A stretch of DNA of 64,000 nucleotides, from contig JADKIR010000004.1 in the NCBI GenBank assembly GCA_016722655.1, positions 1,302,001 through 1,366,000 of the forward strand, written 5' to 3'. The stretch's first letter is position 1, and the number at the start of each line of letters is the position of its first letter. This DNA comes from Cytophagaceae bacterium. Lineage in GTDB: Bacteria > Bacteroidota > Bacteroidia > Cytophagales > Spirosomataceae. The position numbers and the translations under genes are program-made. Below, piece after piece: positions 52,994-62,759 of this stretch. The notes beneath the pieces are model-generated. The model was given only the letters and a program-made list of their open reading frames with translations. It was not told the DNA's origin and did no database searches.

Positions 52994-54796
52994 TTAATTA
53001 AGATAATCTCCTCGTAACTCTCTAAAACGTATTCTGGCCTGAGATGCAAAAATACTTCCGGGGTAATCTTTGAGTAATGTCCTGTAAAGGTTCATTGCTT
53101 TTTCTTTATCTCTGAGATTTTCTTCTGTCACTTTGGCCAGTGTAAATAAAGCATCATCGGCAAGAATATCATATTTGTAATTTTCGATAATCTCATTCAA
53201 ATCTTTTACTGCATCCCCTATTTTATTGATTTTCAATAAGGTATTGGCTTTTAACCATAATATTTCATCGGCTAGGCTGTGAGTTTTATACTTTTGATAT
53301 AAGCCTGCTAATACCTGAATAGACTGAGTATATTTATTTTGAAATATCAATAAATCAACTGCTGAAAACTCTTTCATAGCTACTTCTGAAGTATCCAGGC
53401 CGGTATTGTCCTGAATTAACAGACTTAGCTGCATGGCGTCGTTGGCAATTTCCCGGGTTGTCGCTTTTTTTAATACATCAAGAATTTCTTTGGAAAGCTC
53501 AAATTGACCTGTATAATATTGAAGACGGGCATTTTTGAGTTTTGCTGTTTCTGCCAATTGATCTTCTTTTTGAGATTTTTCGACTTGCATATAAAGCAGG
53601 GTTGACTCCCAGGGTTCATCTTTTAAAATAAATATATCACCAAGATCCAATTTGCATTCATCTTTAAATTTTTGATTGTTTCCTGCAGCTCTAATAGCTG
53701 TTTCAAGTATTTCAATGGCTTTATCATAATCATGCAGATAAAAAGCATGTAATAGTGCCATATTCCGTAATACCTCTACCGATTTATTATTAATTCCAAC
53801 GTCAGCTAAGAGCAAATTATATTCGGATATTAATTCCTTAATTTGTTCATTATCAATAGGAAACGTATTTTTTACCAGTTCTTCTTTGCTTTGAATCATC
53901 CATTTTCTTGCATAAGGATACAGTTCCCCGTCAGGATACTCAGCCATAATGTACTGGTACATTTTAACTGAATTTTTATAATCACCAGCTTTAAAACTTT
54001 TCTCGGCCAACTCAAATATTTTGAATCCCTGAAGTTTTTGTCGCTGATCCAAAGATCTGGCTTGTATAAAGGCTCTGGCAAAGTCAGATTTTTGGCTATA
54101 ATGCCAAATTAAAATTTCAGAATAGTAAGTTTCTTCCGGATTAGCCTGTATTCTGGAGTATAGGGTATTTTCTAGCATTTCAATCTCTTTCTCTGTTTTT
54201 ATGTTATCCTGAACAGTACCTTGAACATAATCGAAGTTTTTGGCTCTTACACCAAAATTAAGTACTTCTTCAAGCATTTTGTCTTTCAAGTCGAGATATA
54301 AATAAGCCCGTGCAAGCTGTGTGTCGAACTTATTTGGGTCTTTACTTCTCTCTCTACCTTTGAGTAGTAGTTTGACCGCCAGATCGAGTTTATTGGCTTT
54401 ATAGAAGTAGTTTTGAAGTTCATATACCCAGCCATCATTTTTACTGGCCATTTCTATGAGTTCTTCCAGATCTTTCGATGCCTGTTCGGGTTTACCACGC
54501 AGCTCGGTTATATTTATTGATTCTGCCCTGTAAACAATGTTATTTTCATTATACTTAATCTGACTTTTAAGAAATTTCTCTGCTGTATCATAGTCTTTCA
54601 ATCTTGTGAGAGTAGTCAGGTAATTGCTGTGCACAATTCTTGCCTGATCTTTATTGCTTACTATTTTTTTGTAAACTTCTGCAGCTTTTTCATATTCACC
54701 TTGTTTAAAGTATAAGCTGGCTACTTCGGTATCCTGAGCGAAAACGCTGCCGAAACCAATCGCCAAAATTATTATTGTTTTAAAGATGAATTTCAT
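52994..54796 (-). CDS. Exported TPR protein, 600 residues
   Basis: Seen: a signal peptide (MKFIFKTIIILAIGFGSVFAQ), then a long array of about ten to twelve tetratricopeptide repeats, from ASLYFKQGEYEKAAEVYKKI to ADDALFTLAKVTEENLRDKE. The end, AMNLYRTLLKDYPGSIFASQ, is the classic start of a YfiO/BamD-like repeat. Likely a periplasmic or outer-membrane-anchored scaffold. The gene faces away from the AT-rich 375-base region whose DnaA boxes lie upstream of its start. Confidence 0.86.
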   Translation of the reverse strand: MKFIFKTIIILAIGFGSVFAQDTEVASLYFKQGEYEKAAEVYKKIVSNKDQARIVHSNYLTTLTRLKDYDTAEKFLKSQIKYNENNIVYRAESINITELRGKPEQASKDLEELIEMASKNDGWVYELQNYFYKANKLDLAVKLLLKGRERSKDPNKFDTQLARAYLYLDLKDKMLEEVLNFGVRAKNFDYVQGTVQDNIKTEKEIEMLENTLYSRIQANPEETYYSEILIWHYSQKSDFARAFIQARSLDQRQKLQGFKIFELAEKSFKAGDYKNSVKMYQYIMAEYPDGELYPYARKWMIQSKEELVKNTFPIDNEQIKELISEYNLLLADVGINNKSVEVLRNMALLHAFYLHDYDKAIEILETAIRAAGNNQKFKDECKLDLGDIFILKDEPWESTLLYMQVEKSQKEDQLAETAKLKNARLQYYTGQFELSKEILDVLKKATTREIANDAMQLSLLIQDNTGLDTSEVAMKEFSAVDLLIFQNKYTQSIQVLAGLYQKYKTHSLADEILWLKANTLLKINKIGDAVKDLNEIIENYKYDILADDALFTLAKVTEENLRDKEKAMNLYRTLLKDYPGSIFASQARIRFRELRGDYLN

Positions 54797-55171
54797 AATA
54801 ATATATAATAAGATATTAATTTAAATTTATTGTTAATATTCTTTATGCCTGTTAATATGTTTATTGTTTTTTAGTTTAGTTTTTAGGGTTGAAAAATAAA
54901 TTTCTTTGTGGATAACTATATTGTTTATAAACATTTAAATTATTGATTTTAAGTTATTTATATTTTTTGTTTATAAGTTTTTATTAATTAATTTCTTTGT
55001 AAAACGTTTTTTTTGGTGTGTATAGATTTTGTTTATAAAAATGATTAAACCCATACTTATACTTAAAAAATTGGATTTGGGTGTTAAGTTTCTTGTTTAA
55101 GCTATTTAACTGTGGATTGTTTTTGTGTTTTTCCACACTTATCTATACCAATTAACATAGTTTTCCACAGC
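54797..55171. other. Candidate replication origin (oriC) with DnaA boxes and AT-rich repeats
   Basis: 375 extremely AT-rich bases without a gene. DnaA-type boxes: TGTGGATAA at 54907-54915 (perfect, minus-strand TTATCCACA), TTTTCCACA at 55129-55137 and 55161-55169 (one difference from the strict consensus), and TGTGGATTG at 55111-55119 (two differences). Three exact copies of TTGTTTATAA begin at 54921, 54967 and 55029, in the most AT-rich stretch, which could be the unwinding element. mnmG is 1.6 kb away and two parS sites 3.5 kb away. Both flanking genes point the same way, and no dnaA gene is visible. This is inference from motifs. Confidence 0.6.
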
Positions 55172-56749
55172 TTATTTTATTAACATGTCTTTAATTTCAA
55201 AATTAGCTTTGATCTTTATTGGCTCTTTAGAAACTATTATTTTTTCAGGCATTTTTTTGTTGAAAATATTTCCCGGATCCCAAATACCATTTCTATTATC
55301 ATCAAAAATTATCTTGATAATATATGTTCCTGGAATGATGTCAACAAATGTGAATTTGTCTGTGAATAACTTTTGATCATATATTTTATTATTATCGCTA
55401 TTGATTAACTGTACAATTTTAGTGCCTGTAGTTTCTTCCGTTCTTCCCTGAAGTTTGGCTGTTTCATTAGGTTGAAGAATGATATTTTTAATACTAATCT
55501 GATTGTTTGTATCTCCTTTATAATTTATAAATGTATTGGGTTTAAAAATTAGCTCAGTCTGATTTTTTGCTTTGGTTTTTATTTGAATATTTAGTTCAAA
55601 TTTATTTATCCATTTTATTTCAGGTTTTTCTGTAATAACTGTATCAGTTTTAAATATTATGCCTGTAGAATCAAATTTTGTAATAGGAGAATCAAATTTT
55701 ATGTGAAAATTTAGATTTGATGTTTTTTCTTCACCATTTTTTATATTTGATTGTAAAGAAAGAGTTTGAATTTTAATCTTTTGCGTTTTTAAAGGTTTTG
55801 TAAAATATATCTTTTGATTTAATGTATCAGACCTGAGTAAGGAGTCAATCAGGATAATTTGAGTATTTAGTGTGTCTTTTGATAAATCTGAAAGTTTAAA
55901 AATGTTTATGGTGTTTTGAGTATAAGTGTAAGGCAATTGAGATAATGTGTCCAGGCTTGTTTTAACCGATAAAAATGGTTTGTCTGTTTGTATGATATAT
56001 TCTGTTTCTCTGCTTGTAGTTTTCCTAATTCTGTTTTTTGTGAAATTTGCTGGATAAATTTCTATTGGTTTTTGTTGATAGTTTTGGAATAATGATATGG
56101 TATCGGGTTCGAAACCTATTTTCTCATTTTTTTGATCAAATGTGAGGTTTTGATTTTTATCATTAAATGCAATTATTGAATACTTGTCTTTTTTTATGTT
56201 TTCAAAAGTATATTTCCCCAAAGAATCAGTTTTAGTAAAATAGGTAGGTTTTCTTTTTAAAAAGGCTGTAGTATCTTTTTTATAAAGCCCTACAGTTGTT
56301 TCATATTCTGGTAGTTTTGTGTTTATATCTACTATTGTTCCTTCGAGTTTCAGAGAGTCAATTATAGGTCCTGTACTGAATACCAGTTTTAGGTTTTTTC
56401 CAGGATTTTTCTCTGTTAGGTCTTTTATTCCGTTTCTAAAATTTATTGTATATGTAGTGGAATCTTCAAAGTTTTCATCGAAAATGAGTTTTACTGATTT
56501 TCCTTTTGGTTTAACTTGAAAAGTACCTTTTTGTTGAGGAGTAATTATTATTTCCTGTTTTAGTGATGTTACATCTATTAATTCGTCGAAGGTTAGTTGT
56601 ATTTCTTTTTCTTTAAAGTTTTTTGTATTCGACTTAGGGAAAGTATCCAGTATTTTGGGGCCAACAATATCTTTTGGTCCACCAGTCGGAGGGACAAATT
56701 GTGCACAAGAGGTGAGTATAAATAATATTAAGATATATAATTTGTTCAT
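55172..56749 (-). CDS. Ig-like domain lipoprotein
   Basis: A 525-residue lipoprotein. Seen: a lipobox (ILILFILTSC at residues 6-15), an SbsA/Big_5-type Ig-like domain (GPKILDTFPKSNTKNFKEKE, then IQLTFDELIDVTSLKQEIII and VFSTGPIID), a carboxypeptidase-regulatory-like segment (TDSLGKYTFENIKKDKYSII) and a long beta-rich C-terminal part. Likely an outer-membrane-anchored surface protein. The start is three bases downstream of the mnmG stop and the two are on the same strand, so they may share a transcript. Confidence 0.85.
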   Translation of the reverse strand: MNKLYILILFILTSCAQFVPPTGGPKDIVGPKILDTFPKSNTKNFKEKEIQLTFDELIDVTSLKQEIIITPQQKGTFQVKPKGKSVKLIFDENFEDSTTYTINFRNGIKDLTEKNPGKNLKLVFSTGPIIDSLKLEGTIVDINTKLPEYETTVGLYKKDTTAFLKRKPTYFTKTDSLGKYTFENIKKDKYSIIAFNDKNQNLTFDQKNEKIGFEPDTISLFQNYQQKPIEIYPANFTKNRIRKTTSRETEYIIQTDKPFLSVKTSLDTLSQLPYTYTQNTINIFKLSDLSKDTLNTQIILIDSLLRSDTLNQKIYFTKPLKTQKIKIQTLSLQSNIKNGEEKTSNLNFHIKFDSPITKFDSTGIIFKTDTVITEKPEIKWINKFELNIQIKTKAKNQTELIFKPNTFINYKGDTNNQISIKNIILQPNETAKLQGRTEETTGTKIVQLINSDNNKIYDQKLFTDKFTFVDIIPGTYIIKIIFDDNRNGIWDPGNIFNKKMPEKIIVSKEPIKIKANFEIKDMLIK

Positions 56750-56752
56750 TTT

Positions 56753-58615
56753 TTATCTTCCCAGGTGAATTAATAAAACTGATATATCAGCAGGAGAAAC
56801 ACCACTTATTCTGGATGCTTGTCCAAGTGTACCTGGTTTTATTTTTAAAAGTTTTTGTCTTGCCTCAATTGAAATTGATTTTAACTGTGAATAATCAAAA
56901 TCAGGATTGATTTTCATATCATCAAATTTAGAAAGTTTTTCTGCCAACAATAATTCTTTCTCTATGTATTTTTCATATTTCACTCTTATTTCTGCCTGTT
57001 CTATTACTTTATCCTGATAGTTTAAAATTATATTTTTAAATGGCTCATAGTTTTCGGCCAGGAGTTTAATATCCAATTCTGGTCTTTTTATTAAACTGGA
57101 ATATGAATTTTTTTCCTTTAGGGCAGTTGAGTTAAGGTTTTGCAAAGTATCATTTATTTCTAAAGGTGTTACCTTTGAAAGCAAGAGTTCCTGATAAAGT
57201 CTTTCTGAATTCTGTATTTTTTGATGTACATCTTTAAGTCTATCATCACTAGCTAATCCTATTTTATTACTTAAAGGAGTAAGTCTGACGTCTGCGTTAT
57301 CCTGGCGGAGAATAGTTCTGAATTCTGCTCTTGAGGTAAACATTCGGTAAGGCTCTTCAGTACCTTTAGTTACCAGGTCATCTATCAGAACACCTATATA
57401 CGCTTCATCCCGTTTTAGAATTATTTCGTCCAGTTCATTGATTTTTCTATGAGCATTTATACCCGCCATTAATCCTTGAGCTGCTGCCTCTTCGTATCCG
57501 GTAGTACCATTGATCTGACCTGCAAAGTAGAGATTATTTATCAACTGAGTTTCAAGAGTTAATTTTAACTGGGTTGGTGGAAAATAATCGTACTCAATTG
57601 CGTAACCTGGTCTTAACATTTTTACATTTTCGAATCCGGGAATTTTTGTCAATGCATTATATTGGACATCTTCGGGTAAGGATGTGGAAAACCCATTCAC
57701 ATACATTTCCATAGTTGTCTTACCTTCTGGTTCCAGGAATATTTGGTGACTGTCTTTATCAGCAAACCGGTTGATTTTATCCTCAACTGATGGACAATAC
57801 CTTGGACCAATACCTTTTATCCTACCGTTGAACATGGGTGATTTATCGAAACCTTTTCGGAGTTCATCGTGTACGTTTAGGTTAGTAAATGAAATCCAAC
57901 AACTATTTTGTTCTAGCAATGGGGGTGTATTCGTATAAGAAAACTTACCAGGAATTTCGTCTCCTTTCTGTTCTTCCATAGCCGAGTAGTTAATACTACG
58001 ACCATCAACTCTAGGTGGAGTTCCGGTTTTCATTCTTCCTGATTCAAAACCAAGTTGAGTTAGTTGTTCGGTAATTCCGAAGGCAGCTGATTCACCAGTC
58101 CGGCCTCCACCAAATTTTTTTTCTCCAATATGGATTATTCCGTTAAGAAAAGTCCCGTTTGTAAGGATTACCGATTTTGAAAATATCTCTAGACCGAGTG
58201 ATGTTTTAATTCCCTCTACCCTATTATCATTTACAATAATACCCACTGCCATTTCCTGCCAGAAATCTACATTAGGATTTTGTTCAAGTTTTTCCCTCCA
58301 ATTTAATGCAAATTTCATTCTGTCAGATTGACATCTTGGCGACCACATTGCAGGACCTTTTGAACGATTGAGCATTCTAAATTGAATCATTGTTTCGTCA
58401 GAAATGATTCCTGACATTCCACCCATCGCATCAATTTCTCTAACAATTTGACCTTTTGCTACCCCGCCCATTGCCGGGTTACATGACATTTGGGCAATAG
58501 TTTGTAAGTTCATTGTTACCAATAAAACTTTTGAACCCATCGTTGCTGCTGCATGGGCAGCTTCACAGCCTGCATGCCCAGCTCCTACTACTATAACATC
58601 GTATTTTGGAAACAT
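56753..58615 (-). CDS. mnmG: tRNA uridine-5-carboxymethylaminomethyl modification enzyme MnmG (GidA)
   Basis: A 620-residue FAD enzyme that with MnmE modifies the wobble uridine of several tRNAs. Seen: the FAD motif VIVVGAGHAGCEAAHAAATM, QMSCNPAMGGVAKGQIVREI, SRKGPAMWSPRCQSDRMKF-type sequence, IHIGEKKFGGGRTGESAAFG, RMKTGTPPRVDGRSI, FAGQINGTTGYEEAAAQGL, and the C-terminal helical domain ending LKIKPGTLGQASRISGVSPA. mnmG is a common neighbour of the replication origin in many bacteria, which fits the parS sites in its leader and the nearby DnaA boxes. Confidence 0.97.
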   Translation of the reverse strand: MFPKYDVIVVGAGHAGCEAAHAAATMGSKVLLVTMNLQTIAQMSCNPAMGGVAKGQIVREIDAMGGMSGIISDETMIQFRMLNRSKGPAMWSPRCQSDRMKFALNWREKLEQNPNVDFWQEMAVGIIVNDNRVEGIKTSLGLEIFSKSVILTNGTFLNGIIHIGEKKFGGGRTGESAAFGITEQLTQLGFESGRMKTGTPPRVDGRSINYSAMEEQKGDEIPGKFSYTNTPPLLEQNSCWISFTNLNVHDELRKGFDKSPMFNGRIKGIGPRYCPSVEDKINRFADKDSHQIFLEPEGKTTMEMYVNGFSTSLPEDVQYNALTKIPGFENVKMLRPGYAIEYDYFPPTQLKLTLETQLINNLYFAGQINGTTGYEEAAAQGLMAGINAHRKINELDEIILKRDEAYIGVLIDDLVTKGTEEPYRMFTSRAEFRTILRQDNADVRLTPLSNKIGLASDDRLKDVHQKIQNSERLYQELLLSKVTPLEINDTLQNLNSTALKEKNSYSSLIKRPELDIKLLAENYEPFKNIILNYQDKVIEQAEIRVKYEKYIEKELLLAEKLSKFDDMKINPDFDYSQLKSISIEARQKLLKIKPGTLGQASRISGVSPADISVLLIHLGR

Positions 58616-58624
58616 ATTTTTTTA

Positions 58625-58640
58625 TGTTTCACGTGAAACT
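58625..58640. promoter_or_regulatory. parS site 1 (ParB binding)
   Basis: TGTTTCACGTGAAACT, 15 of 16 bases of the parS consensus TGTTTCACGTGAAACA, with a perfect 14-bp palindrome core GTTTCACGTGAAAC. It lies 10 bases before the mnmG ATG. Confidence 0.9.
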
Positions 58641-58648
58641 ATTTTTTA

Positions 58649-58664
58649 TGTTTCACGTGAAACC
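58649..58664. promoter_or_regulatory. parS site 2 (ParB binding)
   Basis: TGTTTCACGTGAAACC, with the same perfect 14-bp core, 24 bases from site 1 centre to centre. Two adjacent copies are typical of ParB loading sites near the origin. Confidence 0.9.
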
Positions 58665-58670
58665 CAATAT

Positions 58671-61600
58671 CTAATTTATCTTTTTGAAATAATTATCTGT
58701 TTGTTTTTTATAAAAAGGTGTGAAATTTGGAGGAGTGGTACGTAATAATTCCACCTGTTTTTCTTTTTCTTTTTTGAATTTTTCCAGATCAGGCGGACTA
58801 ACTCTGCTAAAAGTTACTCCTGTGTTTGATTTTCTTTTGGGATCAAGCTCCTGTTCTTTTATTGCTTTCTCTGCTTCAAGAAGTCGGGTTTCTATTTCTT
58901 TTTGGCGACGCATCAGTTCAGGAGTAATACGTTTATTTACCAAATCATTTTCAGAAGCATCCATTTTTTTCTGTAAGTCCTGGAGATTATCACCTATCTT
59001 TTTACCCAGCTCTGTACCATTCATTTGATCCTGAATATCTTTGATTTGTTTTCTGAGCTTGGCTTGCTCATTGGCAATTTTTGCCAATTCTTCTGACATT
59101 TGTTTACCGTTCATCCCTTGAGAACCCAAACCTTGAATTTTCTTATTTAGTTCCTTCTGTTGTTCTCCCATTCCTTCCGAAGGTGCATTTCCATTTTTCC
59201 TCCTTTCCCGGAACCTGGCATTGACATGGCCATCATCTGTTGCATTTGTTTAAATGTCTCGCTCAGCATAAGGGCCAGGTTATTCATGGAGGTCATTGAG
59301 AATTGTTGTTTTGAAGCAGCCTGAGGAAGTTTTCTTTCTCTGATAAAAGATACTGACTCATCAATATTGTTTTTCATTGAAGTAACCTCTTTGGTTACGA
59401 ATGCTTCAATTTGCATAACCGTTTTAGCCAGAGAATATAAGCTATCTTCTATTACTTTTGCATCGTCTGATATCTTTAATTGTTCCTGAGATAATGCAAT
59501 GAACTTAGGGTCAGAAACAGAAATATTTTTAAAGTTTTTCATTACTTTTTCCTGATCCAAAGAAATTTTAACCAGATTTTCAAGAATATCTCTCAGAGCA
59601 TCCATGTCAATATCCAGCTGTTTCATTTCGGCATCTTGCATGGCTTCTGCCAACTGACCAGCCATATTCCTCATTGATTTAGAAGCTTTTTTCTGAGACT
59701 TTGAAGCAGCCTTGTTATCTTTTTGATCCATTTCTTTTTGAGCTTTTTTCTGATCTTCAGATATTTCATCCTGCTTTTCTTTTTGAGTATCCAGATCTTT
59801 TTTTAGCTCTTTACTTAATTTTTCTGCGTCTTTGAGTTTCTCTTTTTTATCTTCAAATTCTTTATTGAGTTTTTCCTGCTCTTTTTTAAGGTCACCTGTT
59901 TTTTCCTGATTATTTTCTTTTTCAGTTTTATCGGCAAGTTGTTCTTGTTTTTCAGCCAGTTTTTCCAAATCTTTTACTACCTCGTTTACTTTTTGTTTAA
60001 GTTGTAGGTTTTTAAAAAGTTTCATGGTCCGATCAATATCCTTATCAAGGTTACGCTGGTTCTTTTTATAGTCGCTCAGTTTATCAATAGTCTTGTCATT
60101 ATTTTGCTGATCCATTAATTTTTTCAAATCTTCAAGCATTTTGTTGTCTTCAGAATTCATGAGTTCATTGAGCATCTTCTGAAGCATGTCCATTTTTTGT
60201 TGCAGTTCAGGACTTTGTTGTTCAAAGCGATTTTGTTTTTCCTGCAAATCCTGTAGCTGTTTTTGTAAATCTTTTATATCATTAAGAAGTTCATCTTTTT
60301 TCTTTGTGAGTTCTTCTATTTCTTTTTTATCCTGAAAATCCAGTTCTTTTTTCTTTTTCAATTCGGATTCCAAGTTTTCCAGAGCTTTTTTAAATTGTTT
60401 GGATTTTTGATAGATATCTTCAAATTTATCTTCTGTTTTTTCTATTTGTTTTTCAACCTCCTGGTCAAATTCCTTAGCTGTGGGCATCCCAAAACTCATG
60501 AGTGTAGTTTTAGTTGATTTATGTCCATTGACTCCATCATTGTCAGTGACTTGAATGTAATATTCCAGGTCATCAGATTTTTCCAATCCCAGAGAATTGA
60601 TATTTACTTGATAAAAGAATGTTTGCGAAAGAGAGGATTTGTTAAAGGGAATAGGTGTTGAAGAAAAAGTTTTACTCTTAGATTTTACTCTGTAGAAAAA
60701 TTTAAAATCAGAAATGCCGTAATCGTCAGTTATTGTGCCTCCAATGCCAATGTAATTGTACAGGGTAGTGTCTTTTATTTGTTCGAGATTTATCTGAGGA
60801 TGTTTATCGGCAATCACATTTATAAAATATGACATAGCCTCAGGATTCACAGCATTTTTGTTTTGAAGCAGCATCTGATAATTGCTCGACGCTTTCATTT
60901 TTTTCTGAACACTGAAGTCTGTGAAAATACTTTTTTTGACGTTAAATGGTTTTTCGTCATTGAATTTCATTTTCAGAGAATCCGTATCGGAGGTTTTAAA
61001 TTTCCACTCTACAGTGGTTCCCTCAGGCACTATGAGGTTACCAACGTTTTCAAATTCTTCAGAGCTTTTATTTAAATAACCTGGATAATCCAGACTTACA
61101 GTAAACGAATTTATTACAGGTCTTGAAATTAAACTAATGTCATACGTATCAGAGCCAAATCCTCCGGCTTCAAAATGAAAAAAAGTGCCTTCCTGAATTT
61201 TTGAAAAAACATGTTCATAATTTCTAAGATCAGGAGAAGCCATTTTATATTTACGACCATTGGATACCAGAAAAACTTCTTCAGGTAGGGCGTTTCCTGT
61301 AAGACTGAGTTTCAAGGCAAAGTCTTCGTTTTTTATAGCTTTTAGATTTTTGTTTACAATTTGAAATTGAAAAGGAGCAGGCTCAGCAAATTTTTTCTGA
61401 AAATATACGATGCGTTCAGTGCTTTTGAAAAATGAAGGAGCTATGGCCGAAATGAAAATAATTGCTACCATTGGAGGTAAGGCATATTTCAAATATTTTT
61501 TGTTGTCTTTAAAGTTGATGGCATCGGCAAATTTTACCAATTTAAGCTCTTTCGTTTTTTGAGCTATGCTTGCTTCTATTAAGGCATTTGTATTATCAGC

Positions 61601-61966
61601 ATTTCCGGAAGCTAACTGTATGGTATTCAGTAGTTTATCTTTAATGTTTGGAAAAAACTTACCGATTTGAGATGCAGCTTCAGTATCAGAAAGTGGTTCC
61701 TGAATTTTAAAAAGATAAAATAGTGGCTTTAAAATCATGAAGAATAGCGTATAAGCCGAAACTGCCAGGAATGAAACTAATAAAATGGCCCGAAACGTGG
61801 AACCCAATCTTCCGTAATACTCTATAAAATTTATTACAACAAATACACCCAATACTAATCCAAGACCTATTAATAAGCCTTTGATAAGTAAATTTTTATA
61901 ATACTTGTTTTTGTATTCAGAAACCTGATCAATTAATTGATTAAATTCCTTTGAGTATATTTTCAT
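58671..61966 (-). pseudogene. DUF4175-family coiled-coil membrane protein, split by a missing base
   Basis: Two frames (upper part 939 residues, lower part 166) give one 1098-residue protein if one base is added in the T run at 59195-59199: the restored join reads GSGKGGKNGNAPSEGMGEQQ. Seen: two membrane helices (about 25-50 and 60-85), a basic first loop, a third near 160-180, a long beta-rich periplasmic part (about 200-500), then Lys/Glu/Gln-rich coiled-coil from about 520 to the end. The family has unknown function. It follows xth by 28 bases and leads towards mnmG, with the parS pair between. A sequencing error is likely. Confidence 0.82.
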
Positions 61967-61994
61967 ATTTAATTGATAATCAATATTTTAAATA

Positions 61995-62759
61995 TTAAAA
62001 TTCAAAATCAACAGACACCGGACAATGATCAGAAAATACCACATCGGAGTGAATCTTCGCATTCTTAATTTTGTCAGAGGCATCTGTTGTTGTAAAAATG
62101 TAATCAATACGCCACCCAAGGTTTTTAGCCCTTGCTCCTGCTCTATACGACCACCAGGTATATTGCTGATTATCAGATACTTTATGTCTAAAGCAGTCCA
62201 CATATCCACTATCAATAAACTTGCCAACCCAGGCTCTTTCTTCAGGCAGAAATCCCGAAGAGTTGGCATTGGATTTTGGGTTATGGATGTCTATTTCTTT
62301 ATGACAGATGTTCACATCCCCGCATAAAATTAAAGGTTTGCCTGACTTTTCAAATTGATGAACATAGTTATAAATATCATCGAGAAAACGCATTTTCAGG
62401 TCTTGTCTTATGTCTCCGGTAGTACCGGAAGGGAAATAGGCACTCATGACATGAAAATGGTCAAATGAGGCCAAAATGGTCCGTCCTTCGCTATCGTATT
62501 GATCAATTCCAACACCATATTTTACTTCGTTAGGTTTGATTTTACTTAAAAGGGCCACACCCGAATATCCTTTTTTTTGAGCCGGAAACCAAGTACAATG
62601 ATAGCCCAGATCAACAAATACACTTTCAACCAACTCGGTTTCAGAAAGCTTTATTTCCTGAAAGCACAGTATGTCTGCCTCATGATTTTTGAGCCATTCT
62701 GCAAGTCCTTTATTTAAGGCAGAGCGTATCCCGTTGAGGTTAAAAGTAGTAATTTTCAT
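61995..62759 (-). CDS. xth: Exodeoxyribonuclease III (AP endonuclease)
   Basis: A 254-residue member of the exonuclease III family that repairs abasic sites. Seen: MKITTFNLNGIRSALNKG, the metal Glu in LCFQEIKLSE, KKGYSGVALLSK, SAYFPSGTTG, the catalytic Asp/Asn in LCGDVNICHKEIDIHNPK, NLGWRIDYIF and the final FSDHCPVSVDFEF with the His-Asp pair. Length and motif order are complete. It shares a 4-base ATGA overlap with the small gene upstream, so the two are cotranscribed. Confidence 0.97.
   Translation of the reverse strand: MKITTFNLNGIRSALNKGLAEWLKNHEADILCFQEIKLSETELVESVFVDLGYHCTWFPAQKKGYSGVALLSKIKPNEVKYGVGIDQYDSEGRTILASFDHFHVMSAYFPSGTTGDIRQDLKMRFLDDIYNYVHQFEKSGKPLILCGDVNICHKEIDIHNPKSNANSSGFLPEERAWVGKFIDSGYVDCFRHKVSDNQQYTWWSYRAGARAKNLGWRIDYIFTTTDASDKIKNAKIHSDVVFSDHCPVSVDFEF

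Noticed and set aside
58625..58664. The GTTTCACGTGAAAC pair as an ordinary operator or hairpin of mnmG
   Set aside because: The match to the parS consensus is near perfect in two copies, and its position next to mnmG and DnaA boxes fits chromosome partitioning better.
37241..59199. Programmed frameshifting or transcriptional slippage as the cause of the split genes
   Set aside because: The runs are only 4-5 bases, no shifty heptamer with a stimulatory structure is seen, and the functions are unrelated.
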